Below, one piece after another: positions 53,976 to 63,014 of a stretch of DNA of 64,000 bases. Within the stretch, counting starts at the first letter, position 1; each line of letters begins with the position of its first letter. The notes under the pieces are model-generated. The model did not search any database. It saw only the letters and a program-made list of their open reading frames with translations, and was not told the DNA's origin. Source of the stretch: Wohlfahrtiimonas larvae (GTDB lineage Bacteria > Pseudomonadota > Gammaproteobacteria > Cardiobacteriales > Wohlfahrtiimonadaceae). The stretch lies in assembly GCF_039543665.1 (NCBI RefSeq), contig NZ_BAABKE010000002.1, forward strand, positions 248,001-312,000, read 5' to 3'. The translations under genes and the position numbers were made by a program.

Positions 53976-54917
53976 ATGAAAAATAATAATAAACACAAAG
54001 TCATCGCAGGCATTAAAAAAAGATTACAGATCATTGCGATATTATCTGTAATAGCGCTTACATTGGGTCAGCTTGGAAAAATATATTGGGTCTTGGATCT
54101 ATTTAGCCATTTCACTTGGTTATATCTGCTCAGCTCAATCATTGGTATTTTTGTTTTTAAAAGAATTATTATTAAAGTATGTTTCTGCATCATGGTTTTG
54201 GCTCTATTATATATTTCCATACAGCCAATATATTTTATGCCATCTAGAATGGCTCAGCCTCAAAATATGGTCAGTTTGGTGAGTTATAATTTGAGCTTCG
54301 ATCACAATGAGAAGATGAAAGAGCTAATCAAATTAGAAGCAAAAATGAGTGATCCTAATTTAGTGTTATTTGCAATCGAATATAATTCTGAATGGGATAC
54401 AGTTTTTAAATTAAAGTATAAAGATTTATATCAATGTGGAAAAGTTGATGATTCACCATTTGGCTTAGCATTGTATAGCCCATTAAAGCTTGATAGCTGT
54501 GAGATTTTATATCCGATTGATGGCTTAAAGCAATACCCCTATATTCGTGCAGAACATAAAGGCTTAGTCATTTATGGTATTCATCCACCGCCACCAATTA
54601 ATTCAGAATTGGCTAATATCAGAGATGAAAGCTTGATGAATTTTGCAGTACAAATTAGCAATGAAAAATCAGATTCTATTGTTGTGATGGGGGATTTTAA
54701 TATTTCGCCATATTCGCCAGTTTTTAGAGATTTTATTAACACAGCTAGAGTGTTTGAAACTAAAAATAGATTAATACCAACTTGGTCATTGGGATTGATT
54801 AATATTGATCACATATTAGTGAGAAATCTAGAGTTTTTAGAAATAGACGGCAGTCGAATAGGTTGGTGGCGAGGATCAGATCATCGCCCAATATTCATGA
54901 ATTATCGATATTATTGA
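53976..54917 (+). CDS. Membrane-anchored endonuclease/exonuclease/phosphatase (EEP) family protein
   Basis: 313 residues. Three N-terminal hydrophobic helices (about residues 17-85) precede an EEP domain: SLVSYNLSFDHNE, a YGIHPPPPINSEL segment, VVMGDFNISPYSPVFRDF, NIDHILV, and SDHRPIFMNY. The Asp/Asn/His set is intact, so catalysis on a phosphodiester or phosphomonoester is plausible. The catalytic domain should face the periplasm or cytoplasm depending on helix number. AAGGGA precedes the ATG. It is in line with lptFG and may share their transcript. Substrate unknown. Confidence 0.85.
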   Translation: MKNNNKHKVIAGIKKRLQIIAILSVIALTLGQLGKIYWVLDLFSHFTWLYLLSSIIGIFVFKRIIIKVCFCIMVLALLYISIQPIYFMPSRMAQPQNMVSLVSYNLSFDHNEKMKELIKLEAKMSDPNLVLFAIEYNSEWDTVFKLKYKDLYQCGKVDDSPFGLALYSPLKLDSCEILYPIDGLKQYPYIRAEHKGLVIYGIHPPPPINSELANIRDESLMNFAVQISNEKSDSIVVMGDFNISPYSPVFRDFINTARVFETKNRLIPTWSLGLINIDHILVRNLEFLEIDGSRIGWWRGSDHRPIFMNYRYY

Positions 54918-55174
54918 TCTCGTTTTTTATCACTCCATAACGCCATTTTTTGTTCAATTGAGAGTTCATCTTTATTTTGTTTTCTGAGTATATACAAAAG
55001 GATGGTGAATATTGGGAAAATCACTCGAGCATATGGAAAAAATGGTGAGTGGATATATAAAAATGAGAATGCTCTGCGCACTGGTACTTCGCTTGGAAAG
55101 AAAATTAGCATAATGCTGATAATGAATGAGAATACTAATAAGGCTTCTACCAAAACTCTTTGTTTGCCATCCAT
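54911..55174 (-). CDS. Small hypothetical membrane protein
   Basis: 87 residues with two hydrophobic helices (about 8-26 and 47-63) and a charged C-terminal tail. The gene is convergent with the EEP gene and their 3' ends overlap by 7 bp. GGAT lies ahead of the ATG at a reasonable distance. No family recognised. Confidence 0.55.
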   Translation of the reverse strand: MDGKQRVLVEALLVFSFIISIMLIFFPSEVPVRRAFSFLYIHSPFFPYARVIFPIFTILLYILRKQNKDELSIEQKMALWSDKKRDQ

Positions 55175-55285
55175 GAGATTATATCCAAGATATTAATAAT
55201 TCTATATATTATAGCGCTTATCTAATCAATGGTGATTGATAAACATATTATTATGATTTAGGTTATAGGAATATTATTTACATCA

Positions 55286-55316
55286 ATAAAGAAACCTGCC
55301 AAAGCAGGTTTCTTTA
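55286..55316 (-). terminator. Terminator after argG
   Basis: AAAGAAACCTGC (55288-55299) / GCAGGTTTCTTT (55304-55315), a perfect 12-bp stem with loop CAAA. On the minus strand it ends with TTTCTTTATTG. Confidence 0.88.
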
Positions 55317-55332
55317 AGTTAATGATCAGCAA

Positions 55333-56541
55333 TTATTTTGCTTTACGCTTAGCAGCAGTACGTAAACGCAATGCATTCAATTTAATGAAGCCGCTTGCAT
55401 CTTTTTGATCGTATGCACCAGCATCATCTTCAAATGTTGCGATGCTTTCATCAAACAATGATTCATCAGATTTACGGCCAACAACGATGACGTTGCCTTT
55501 GTATAATTTTAAGCGCACAACGCCTGAAACGTGTTCTTGTGATTTATCGATTGCAGCTTGCAACATTTCACGCTCTGGGCTCCACCAGTAACCATTGTAG
55601 ATCAATGATGCATAACGAGGCATCATTTCATCTTTTAAGTGAGCAGCTTCACGATCTAAAGTGATAGATTCGATTGCACGGTGAGCTTTCAAAATGACTG
55701 TACCAGCTGGTGTTTCATAGCAACCACGTGCTTTCATACCAACATAACGATTCTCAACAATATCAACACGGCCAACACCATTTGCACCAGCGATTTTATT
55801 TAATTCTTCCATCACAGTTGCAGGTGATTTAGCAACACCATCAATTGCGACAACATCACCTTTTTCGAATGTTAATTCGATATATGTTGCTGTATCTGGT
55901 GCTTCTTCAGGAGAAACAGTCCAGCGCCACATATCAGCTTCTGGTTCAGTCCATGGATCTTCCAATACCAAACCTTCATAAGAGATGTGCAGTAAGTTTG
56001 CATCCATTGAATATGGAGATTTTTTACCACCACGATCAATAGAGATATTATTCTTTTCAGCATAGTTTAGTAATTTTTCACGAGACATTAAGTCCCATTC
56101 ACGCCAAGGAGCGATTACTTTAACATCTGGTTTCAATGCGTACGCGCCTAATTCAAAACGAACTTGGTCATTACCTTTACCTGTTGCGCCATGAGAGATT
56201 GCATCTGCATTTGTTTCGTTAGCAATTTCGATCAAACGTTTTGCAATCAATGGGCGAGCAATAGAAGTACCTAATAAGTACTCACCTTCGTAGATTGTGT
56301 TTGCACGGAACATTGGGAAGATGAAATCACGTGCAAATTCTTCACGTAAATCATCGATGTAAATTTCTTTCACGCCCATGGCTTGTGCTTTAGCGCGTGC
56401 AGGTTCAACTTCTTCGCCTTGGCCTAAGTCAGCTGTGAATGTCACAACTTCACATTGATATTCATCTTGTAACCATTTTAGGATGACAGATGTATCTAAG
56501 CCACCAGAATAGGCTAGAACAACCTTATTCACTTTACTCAT
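55333..56541 (-). CDS. argG: Argininosuccinate synthase
   Basis: 402 residues. It joins citrulline and aspartate with ATP in arginine synthesis. It has P-loop AYSGGLDTSVI at residues 10-20, GKGNDQVRFE and SPYSMDANLLHISYEG. AGGAGAG precedes the ATG. It follows trkA by 23 bp, an unusual partner, and has its own terminator. No other arg gene is nearby. Confidence 0.97.
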   Translation of the reverse strand: MSKVNKVVLAYSGGLDTSVILKWLQDEYQCEVVTFTADLGQGEEVEPARAKAQAMGVKEIYIDDLREEFARDFIFPMFRANTIYEGEYLLGTSIARPLIAKRLIEIANETNADAISHGATGKGNDQVRFELGAYALKPDVKVIAPWREWDLMSREKLLNYAEKNNISIDRGGKKSPYSMDANLLHISYEGLVLEDPWTEPEADMWRWTVSPEEAPDTATYIELTFEKGDVVAIDGVAKSPATVMEELNKIAGANGVGRVDIVENRYVGMKARGCYETPAGTVILKAHRAIESITLDREAAHLKDEMMPRYASLIYNGYWWSPEREMLQAAIDKSQEHVSGVVRLKLYKGNVIVVGRKSDESLFDESIATFEDDAGAYDQKDASGFIKLNALRLRTAAKRKAK

Positions 56542-56564
56542 TAATAAACTCTCCTACTGACATG

Positions 56565-57953
56565 TTAATCATTATTACCTTTGATTTGGCAAAGGAATTC
56601 CAAATCAGGAATGCTTTGCTTATTTGAAATGAAGAAGATCATGTGGTCATTTTCTTCTATCACTGAAGTTCTGTGGGATACGATCACTTGTTGGCGACGA
56701 ATGATACCTGCTAATGTAATACCTTCTGGCCAATCAATCTCATCTACAACTTTCCCAATAATTTTAGATGTATCTGGCGTACCATGTGCCACTAATTCGA
56801 TAGCTTCTAAATCGCCTGTTCCTAATGAATAGAGTTGGACAACATCACCTTTACGAATGTAAGTTAACAATACACCTAACGTTACCTGTTGTGGTGAGAA
56901 TGCGATATCAATATTGGATTCATTTTCAACTAAATCAACAAATGCGCTGCGATTGATCAATGTGATGACACGTTTTGCACCTAAGCGTTTTGCAAGCATG
57001 CTTGATAAAATGTTGGTTTGCTCATCTTCTGTCACTGCGCAGTAAACATCGATCTGATCAATATTTTCTTCATATAATAAAGATTCATCTGTACAGTCAC
57101 CATTTAAAACAAGAGCATTTTTGAGATGTGAGGTTAGGCGTGCAGCATTTCTCTTATCAACCTCGATAATTTTTACTCGTAAATCATCTTCTAAGGCACT
57201 TGCCAAGCGATAACCAATGTTGCCACCACCTGCGATCATTACTTTTTTAGCAATCTTTGTGGAAGGGCGAATTTCTGCCATAACTAATTTTGCATGTTTT
57301 TGTGGGCAGAGGTAATAAACTTCATCACCTTCTAAAATAACAGATTCACCACTGAGTTCTAAGGCTTCATCGCCACGAAAAATGGCAACAATACGCACAT
57401 CGATGTTGGGTAAATGATTTGGTAAATCTTTAATGGGAGAGCCAACTAATCGTCCACCTTCTTCAGCCTCTGCTGCTACGATTAATACACGGCCACGATC
57501 AAAGCGCAATACTTGCTGTGCACCAGGTAAGTTGATAATATTTTTTAGTCGTTCTTTAACAAGAATCTCAGGGCTGATGATGACATCAATATTGAAGGCT
57601 TTTTCTAATTCATGGCCAAAAATATCAGCATATTCAATATATGATTGAGAACGAATACGAGCAATTTTTAATCGAACACTGAATAAGGTATGCGCTAATT
57701 GACAGGCTATCATATTCACTTCATCACTAGATGTTACTGCAATGATAATATCAGTTTCTTTTGCACCAGCTTCGTCTAGAACATGAGGAAGAGAGGCATT
57801 GCCCACAACTGTTCTAATGTCATAGCGATCTTGAAGATTCGCTAAAACATTGGCATTAACATCAACGATTGTTACTTCGTGTTTAGCCTCTTGCGAAAGA
57901 ATATTTGCGGCGTTAGAGCCAACTTGTCCTGCGCCTAGAATTAAGATTTTCAT
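56565..57953 (-). CDS. trkA: Trk potassium uptake regulatory subunit TrkA
   Basis: 462 residues. Two tandem RCK units, each with a Rossmann motif: ILGAGQVGSNAANIL at residue 3 and IAGGGNIGYRLASAL near 237. Each is followed by an RCK-C domain. It binds NAD(H) and gates TrkH/TrkG channels from the cytoplasm. No clear ribosome-binding site is seen before the ATG. Its usual partner rsmB/fmt is not adjacent. Confidence 0.95.
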   Translation of the reverse strand: MKILILGAGQVGSNAANILSQEAKHEVTIVDVNANVLANLQDRYDIRTVVGNASLPHVLDEAGAKETDIIIAVTSSDEVNMIACQLAHTLFSVRLKIARIRSQSYIEYADIFGHELEKAFNIDVIISPEILVKERLKNIINLPGAQQVLRFDRGRVLIVAAEAEEGGRLVGSPIKDLPNHLPNIDVRIVAIFRGDEALELSGESVILEGDEVYYLCPQKHAKLVMAEIRPSTKIAKKVMIAGGGNIGYRLASALEDDLRVKIIEVDKRNAARLTSHLKNALVLNGDCTDESLLYEENIDQIDVYCAVTEDEQTNILSSMLAKRLGAKRVITLINRSAFVDLVENESNIDIAFSPQQVTLGVLLTYIRKGDVVQLYSLGTGDLEAIELVAHGTPDTSKIIGKVVDEIDWPEGITLAGIIRRQQVIVSHRTSVIEENDHMIFFISNKQSIPDLEFLCQIKGNND

Positions 57954-58158
57954 ATAAAAGACACAATTTTAAAAAGAAAGCAGATCATTGTATGGAGTTA
58001 AGCTATAGTTTTCAACAAATAATTGATTTTTGCATCGTTGAGATCAATAATGCTCAGCGATACTTGAAAAATAATAATTTTAAATAGCTATGAATAGTAT
58101 AATCTAGCATTATATAAAATGTTTTGTGGTTATTAATCTATCTATAAGGAGTTTTGGC

Positions 58159-58761
58159 ATGGGTGAGTATTTAATTGCTTTTATCTTAGGTGGTGTTGCT
58201 GGTATTGTCATCGGATTAATTGTTGGTCGAATGGGCGGTAGCTCTAATGCAGATGTTGTAACAAAGTTGAATCAAGAATTAGATGAAGTGAAAGAGAAAT
58301 TAAAACAACAAACAGAACATTTTGCAGAAAGTGAAAATATGTTGCATAAAATTGGTACTGATCTGAAAGATTTGTATCAGCATATGAGTAAAAATGAAAT
58401 ATCAACTTTGAAGGAAAAGTTCAAAGGATTAGTAATTGAAGCAGATACTCAAGTTGATGAAATTGCACATAAAGCAGATGATATTGTGAAAGATGTCAAA
58501 GAAACTGCTGAAAAAGTACAAGATAATGTTGTAGAGAAGGCTACTGATGTTAAAGAACAGGTTGAAGAAAAAATTGCAGCTGTGAAAGAAGTCATTGTAG
58601 AAAAATCTTCCAATATTCAAGAAAAAGTTTCCGAAGAGGTAGAGGAGGTCAAAGAAAAAATGACTAAAACTACTGAAGATATGAAAGAAAAAACAGATGA
58701 AGCAATGGATAAAGTGATCGATGAATTGAAAGATTCTACAGAGACAAAAGAGAAAAAATAG
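58159..58761 (+). CDS. zapG: ZapG/YhcB (DUF1043) protein with a long amphipathic C-terminal tail
   Basis: About 200 residues. The first ~85 match ZapG (YhcB), an inner-membrane divisome/envelope protein: one N-terminal helix (EYLIAFILGGVAGIVIGLIVGRMGG), a coiled coil, and the signature DLKDLYQHMSKN. E. coli YhcB is about 132 residues. Here the tail from about residue 95 is a Lys/Glu/Val-rich repeat (for example VKETAEKVQDNVVEKATDVKEQVEEKI) resembling LEA or apolipoprotein-type amphipathic helices. AAGGAG fixes the start at 58159. A strong terminator follows. Confidence 0.85.
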   Translation: MGEYLIAFILGGVAGIVIGLIVGRMGGSSNADVVTKLNQELDEVKEKLKQQTEHFAESENMLHKIGTDLKDLYQHMSKNEISTLKEKFKGLVIEADTQVDEIAHKADDIVKDVKETAEKVQDNVVEKATDVKEQVEEKIAAVKEVIVEKSSNIQEKVSEEVEEVKEKMTKTTEDMKEKTDEAMDKVIDELKDSTETKEKK

Positions 58762-58789
58762 TCAATTCCAATGGTAATATCTTAAGATA

Positions 58790-58825
58790 AGAAAAAGGTT
58801 AGAGAAAAACTCTAACCTTTTTTAT
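58790..58825. terminator. Bidirectional terminator between zapG and cysE
   Basis: AAAAAGGTTAGA (58792-58804 region) / TCTAACCTTTTT, a perfect stem over GAAAAAC, with A/T runs on both sides. Confidence 0.9.
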
Positions 58826-58846
58826 TATGCTCATATAATTTATAAA

Positions 58847-59602
58847 TTAATTTTTAGGTGTTTGATTGAATGCCTCTAAGTCATCTAATTCTTTTTGTGG
58901 TAAATTTGGCACTTTTGTGCAAATTTGAATATTTTGTGCTTCTAGTTCTTTGCAAATATTTTTTAAGCTATTATCTAAGCTTTGAATATGATCCAATAAT
59001 AGGTTGATGGCTGTTGCTGCAGGATCAGGTGTGTCATTTTCAACACCATAAGCTGTAAATAGCTTCGTAGTAATTTCAGCAGTGATTGTGTCTTTTTTGA
59101 CAATACGAGCGGGAATACCTACCGCAGTTGAGTTTTCAGGTACTGCTTTTGTGACAACAGAATTAGAACCAACTTTGGCATTATCCCCTAAAGTGATTGG
59201 CCCTAAAATTTTAGCACCTGCACCAATGATGACATTATTACCTAAAGTAGGGTGACGTTTGCCTTCATTCAAACTTGTACCACCTAATGTTACGCCATGA
59301 TATAACGTACAATCATCACCGATTTCGGTCGTTTCCCCAATCACAACACCCATGCCATGATCAATAAAGAATCGACGGCCAATTTTAGCACCAGGATGAA
59401 TTTCAATGCCTGTTAAAAATCTTGTTACGGTTGATAACCAACGTGCGATGAGCTTGAGGTGATGATTCCATAAGAAATGGGAGATTCTGTGACCCCATAA
59501 AGCCCATAAGCCAGGATATGCAACCAATACTTCAATGGTATTACGTGCAGCGGGATCTTTAGCATGAATGGTTTGGATATCTTCTTTGATGTACTTAATC
59601 AT
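58847..59602 (-). CDS. cysE: Serine O-acetyltransferase
   Basis: 251 residues. It acetylates serine for cysteine synthesis. An N-terminal helical SATase segment is present (IHAKDPAARNTIEVLVAYPGLWALWGHRISHFLW). A left-handed beta-helix follows, with HPGAKIGRRFFIDHGMGVVIGET, LYHGVTLGGT and VGIPARIV. The C-terminal ~70 residues are longer than the short EpsC form and may hold the site for cysteine synthase. It overlaps the trmJ stop by 8 bp. Confidence 0.96.
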   Translation of the reverse strand: MIKYIKEDIQTIHAKDPAARNTIEVLVAYPGLWALWGHRISHFLWNHHLKLIARWLSTVTRFLTGIEIHPGAKIGRRFFIDHGMGVVIGETTEIGDDCTLYHGVTLGGTSLNEGKRHPTLGNNVIIGAGAKILGPITLGDNAKVGSNSVVTKAVPENSTAVGIPARIVKKDTITAEITTKLFTAYGVENDTPDPAATAINLLLDHIQSLDNSLKNICKELEAQNIQICTKVPNLPQKELDDLEAFNQTPKN

Positions 59603-60359
59603 GACTGATCTTCCTGTTAATAGAAGTTAATACCCCGCGTAATAAATGAATTTCTGAGGCTGTTAAATCTCGTTTTTGAAATAAATGACGAATTTTTTTC
59701 ATAATATTTTTAGGTTCAGTAGGATCTAAAAATTCCGTTTGGAATAAAATATCTTGAAAGTGTTTATAAAAACCTTCTCTCATTTCGCTTGTAGCTAGTT
59801 CGTCTGTTGCTTCATTGGCCTGAATCAATGGCAGGTCTAATGTCTTTTTATGAGCTTTGTGTAACTCATAGCTCACCACTTGAATAGCAGCGCCAATATT
59901 AAGTGAATTATAGCTATTTTCACTGGGAATAGTCATCATGCGTTGGCAAAGATCGATTTCCTCATTAGTCAAACCTGTACGCTCTGTACCAAAGACAAAA
60001 GCAATTTGTTGACCTTCATTCTTAATGCCTTGTAAGGCTTCAACTGCCGCTTCTTCCACTGTGTGTAATTTAGAAGAGATATAACGTGGGCGTGCTGTCG
60101 TTGCATAAGCAACGTGACAATCTTTTAATGCTTCTTCTAATGTTGGTACAACAATAGCGTTTTCTAAAACATCCACTGCACCACTTGCCAATGAAATCGC
60201 CTCTTGGCTTGGGAATTGTTTTGGTTCAACTAAGACAAGGTTATATAAACCCATAACGCGCATTGCTCGAGCTGCTGCACCAATGTTGCCGGAATGAGAT
60301 GTTCGCACCATTACGATACGAATTTGATTCAATAATGTTTCTGGAAATGGTTTTTTCAT
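59595..60359 (-). CDS. trmJ: tRNA (cytidine/uridine-2'-O-)-methyltransferase TrmJ
   Basis: 254 residues, SPOUT class, methylating ribose at position 32 of tRNA. Motifs are RTSHSGNIGAAARAMRVMG, FVFGTERTGLTNEE and NSYNSLNIGAAIQVVSYEL. The C-terminal ~90 residues are the TrmJ extension. It lies between crcB and cysE; in many gammaproteobacteria trmJ neighbours iscR or suhB instead. Confidence 0.95.
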   Translation of the reverse strand: MKKPFPETLLNQIRIVMVRTSHSGNIGAAARAMRVMGLYNLVLVEPKQFPSQEAISLASGAVDVLENAIVVPTLEEALKDCHVAYATTARPRYISSKLHTVEEAAVEALQGIKNEGQQIAFVFGTERTGLTNEEIDLCQRMMTIPSENSYNSLNIGAAIQVVSYELHKAHKKTLDLPLIQANEATDELATSEMREGFYKHFQDILFQTEFLDPTEPKNIMKKIRHLFQKRDLTASEIHLLRGVLTSINRKISHD

Positions 60360-60380
60360 GTGAACTTCAAAGACTAAAAT

Positions 60381-60767
60381 TTAAGAAATCGCACGGCCAA
60401 CGAATAAGCCGAGTAGTGCGAAGGTGATCCCTAAAATGATACTACTGCTGACATATAAAATCAGCGTAAATATTTTACCTTCTTGGAGTAATTGCAGATT
60501 TTCAATAGAGAAAGTTGAAAAAGTCGTATAGCCACCACAAAATCCTGTGATTAAAAGATATTTTAATAAGGTGTCATTGCCTAATTTAGGTAATAACCAC
60601 GCAGTTAAAATTCCGATGAGGAATGAACCTGCTATATTAATAGAGAAGGTTGCGAGTGGAAAGGATTGATGCCAAAATCGATTAATGATGAGCGCACTGA
60701 AATGTCGGCCCATTGCACCTAAGCCACCGCCTAATCCCACCATTAAAAATGCTAAGTACTGATTCAT
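60381..60767 (-). CDS. crcB: Fluoride channel FluC (CrcB)
   Basis: 128 residues, four helices, exporting fluoride as a dual-topology dimer. Motifs are GGGLGAMGRHF near the start, NIAGSFLIG in the middle, and GFCGGYTTFSTFSIE, the fluoride pore signature. It starts a crcB-trmJ-cysE cluster with a 21-bp gap. I looked for the fluoride riboswitch in the leader and do not see one. Confidence 0.95.
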   Translation of the reverse strand: MNQYLAFLMVGLGGGLGAMGRHFSALIINRFWHQSFPLATFSINIAGSFLIGILTAWLLPKLGNDTLLKYLLITGFCGGYTTFSTFSIENLQLLQEGKIFTLILYVSSSIILGITFALLGLFVGRAIS

Positions 60768-60861
60768 TCTCTGCTCAAAATATGAATTAAACTTTTATTG
60801 TATAGAGATTTTTAAAAAAAGCCTATGGTTGGTGGCTGAGTTTTTGTAGAGAAAAACTATT

Positions 60862-61533
60862 TTAACTTATTTTAATAATTCGCCCATGTTCAATCTCAAT
60901 AATCGCATCACCAAAAACTTTGGCATCTTCGGGATCATGAGTGATTAATATCATCGGGATGTTGAGTTTCTCTTGCACTTCAGCTAATTCTTTTCGCATG
61001 ATGGCACGAAGGTTGGTATCGAGCGCAGAAAAAGGTTCATCCAATAGAATGGCTTTAGGGTTCACAATCAGAGCGCGGGCAAGGGCAACGCGCTGCTTTT
61101 GTCCGCCAGAGATTTCATCAGGGTATTGGAATTGTATGCCTTCCAATTTAAATAACTCTAACCAATATTGGACAGCCTCAGGCACAGAATGTTTACGCCC
61201 ATTGATGATGGAATGATGCAGTGCAAAGCTAATATTTTGTGCGACATTTAAGTGAGGAAATAGGGCATAGCTTTGGAATAAGTATGCCAATGATCTTTGC
61301 TGTGGTTTAAGGTTAATTTTTTTTGTAGAATCAAATAAGCAACGATCTTGTAGAGTAATTTTACCTGAATCAGGTGTGATCAATCCTGCAATGGTTTTTA
61401 ATAAAACGCTTTTACCGGAGCCTGATGCTCCTAAAATTACTAAACGATTAGCTTCTGTTTGGTAAGTAGCATTCAGGGTAAAAGAACGCTTATAAGCTGT
61501 GAGGGTTTTATGAACAGAGAAAGCAATATTCAT
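60862..61533 (-). CDS. modC: Molybdate ABC transporter ATP-binding protein ModC, short form
   Basis: About 223 residues. It has Walker A GASGSGKS, Q-loop LFQSYALFPHL, signature SGGQKQRVALARAL, Walker B AILLDEPFSALD, and the H-loop TH. Classic ModC (352 aa) has a C-terminal TOBE/Mop domain binding molybdate, which is missing here. AAGGG lies 7 nt before the ATG at 61533; the longer frame to 61593 is rejected. It follows modB with a 2-bp spacing. Confidence 0.92.
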   Translation of the reverse strand: MNIAFSVHKTLTAYKRSFTLNATYQTEANRLVILGASGSGKSVLLKTIAGLITPDSGKITLQDRCLFDSTKKINLKPQQRSLAYLFQSYALFPHLNVAQNISFALHHSIINGRKHSVPEAVQYWLELFKLEGIQFQYPDEISGGQKQRVALARALIVNPKAILLDEPFSALDTNLRAIMRKELAEVQEKLNIPMILITHDPEDAKVFGDAIIEIEHGRIIKIS

Positions 61534-61535
61534 AA

Positions 61536-62204
61536 TCATGCCCTTGGTTTGCGTGGGTTTAAGAAAGTTGCAGCCATTAAAATCACAATGCAAACAGCAG
61601 ATGTTAATAAAACTAAGTAATTGGCTGTTTTGTAATCAAATGAGTTATAAGCACGATAAATGGCAATGGATAATGTTTGTGTTTTTTGAGTTGCACCTGC
61701 AACCATTAATGTTGCACCAAATTCCCCTAATGCGCGCGCAAATGCTAATAAAATCCCTGATAAAATTCCGCGCCAAGCTAAGGGTAATGTGACACGAAAA
61801 AAGATTGCAACGTGAGAAATGCCTAGCATGCTCGCTGCTTGCTCAAATTCACGGTTCACATCTTCAAAGGCGGCACGAGCTGGTTTTAATATTAATGGGA
61901 ATGCAACGATTGTGGCGGCAATGACAGCGGCTTGCCATGTGAAAATTAGGCGAATGCCAAAACTTTCATAGAGCCATTGGCCCAACCAACTTTTTTGTCC
62001 AATCAGAGTTAAAAGGTAATAACCTAAAACAGTGGGTGGTAAGACCATGGGCAATGTTAGGATTGTATCTAAAAGATTTTTACCCCAAAAGTTTGCTCTG
62101 GCTAAGAAAAACCCGATTAAAATACCGAACACAGAACCGATCAATGTTGCTAAGCCAGCAATTTTGAGTGTTAGCAGTAAAATCGGGTAAATAGATTCTA
62201 ACAT
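61536..62204 (-). CDS. modB: Molybdate ABC transporter permease ModB
   Basis: 222 residues, about five helices. The inner-membrane permease signature EQAASMLGISHVAIFFRVTLPLAWRGILSG is the cytoplasmic EAA loop that docks with ModC. It overlaps modA at TAATG and modC follows directly. Confidence 0.95.
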   Translation of the reverse strand: MLESIYPILLLTLKIAGLATLIGSVFGILIGFFLARANFWGKNLLDTILTLPMVLPPTVLGYYLLTLIGQKSWLGQWLYESFGIRLIFTWQAAVIAATIVAFPLILKPARAAFEDVNREFEQAASMLGISHVAIFFRVTLPLAWRGILSGILLAFARALGEFGATLMVAGATQKTQTLSIAIYRAYNSFDYKTANYLVLLTSAVCIVILMAATFLNPRKPRA

Positions 62205-62944
62205 TAAGGTTTAGTAAATCCGTAATCTTCTAAGATTTTTTGGCTTTCTGGCGTGAAAATGAATTCATAGAAACGCGCGCTACCATCTTTGCTTTCTTTG
62301 GTTAAAGCAATTGGGTAAGAGATTTCAGTTTGTGTTGGCACTGTAAATGCAACATTGACTTCATCTTTCAGGATTGCCGCATCTGTACCATAAACAAAAC
62401 CTGTTTCAGTTTCGCCTTGTGCAACGTATGCTAAAGATTGGCGAACACTTTCAGTTTCAATAAATTTTGGCTCTAAATCAGTCCATAACTTAGCAGCTTC
62501 TAAAACACCTTTTGTATAGCGGCCAACAGGTACGCTTGCAGGATTTGCTAGAGCAATTTTATGGACATCTGTAGCTTTTAGATCATCTAATGTTTTGATA
62601 GTTAACTTGCTATCTTTACCGATAACAACAACCAATGTGTTTTTAACAAAAGTTTTACGTGTGCCATCTTTGATTAATCCTTTTTCGACTGCTTTATCCA
62701 TGGTTGTTTGGTCAGCAGAAGCAAAAATATCAACAGGAGCACCATTTTCCATCTGTTGCAATAAAGCACCTGAACCTGCATAATTCAGCATAACTTTATC
62801 TTCAGGGTGTACTTTTTCATAGTTTTTAGCAATATCATTGAATGCATCAGTTAGGCTTGCAGCTGCTGAAACCATAATTTCTTCTGCATTTGCCATTGTG
62901 AATATAGATGCGAGTAGTGCTGTTGCAATTAATTGTTTTTTCAT
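62204..62944 (-). CDS. modA: Molybdate-binding periplasmic protein ModA
   Basis: 246 residues. It has a signal peptide MKKQLIATALLASIFTMANA cleaved before EEIMVSAAASL. Molybdate-binding stretches are VSAAASLTDAF, YAGSGALLQQMENGAPVDIFASAD and ANPASVPVGRYTKG. First gene of modABC, with a ModE-like site 34 bp upstream. Confidence 0.96.
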   Translation of the reverse strand: MKKQLIATALLASIFTMANAEEIMVSAAASLTDAFNDIAKNYEKVHPEDKVMLNYAGSGALLQQMENGAPVDIFASADQTTMDKAVEKGLIKDGTRKTFVKNTLVVVIGKDSKLTIKTLDDLKATDVHKIALANPASVPVGRYTKGVLEAAKLWTDLEPKFIETESVRQSLAYVAQGETETGFVYGTDAAILKDEVNVAFTVPTQTEISYPIALTKESKDGSARFYEFIFTPESQKILEDYGFTKP

Positions 62945-62977
62945 ACAAGCTCCACTTTATAAATAAATGAGTAGAGT

Positions 62978-63001
62978 CGTAATATACACTTTTATATATC
63001 G
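62978..63001. promoter_or_regulatory. ModE-like operator upstream of modA
   Basis: Read on the minus strand the site is CGATATATA, six bases, TATATTACG. The known ModE site is two CGnTATATA half-sites around a short spacer; here one half matches fully and the other has one mismatch. It lies 34-57 bp before the modA start, where a molybdate-loaded ModE repressor would act. A modE gene is not in this window. Confidence 0.65.
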
Positions 63002-63014
63002 AAATACAATTGAA

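Noticed and set aside
60768..60861. Fluoride riboswitch upstream of crcB
   Set aside because: The leader lacks the conserved riboswitch blocks; it holds only an AT-rich stretch and weak hairpins that more likely end modC transcription.
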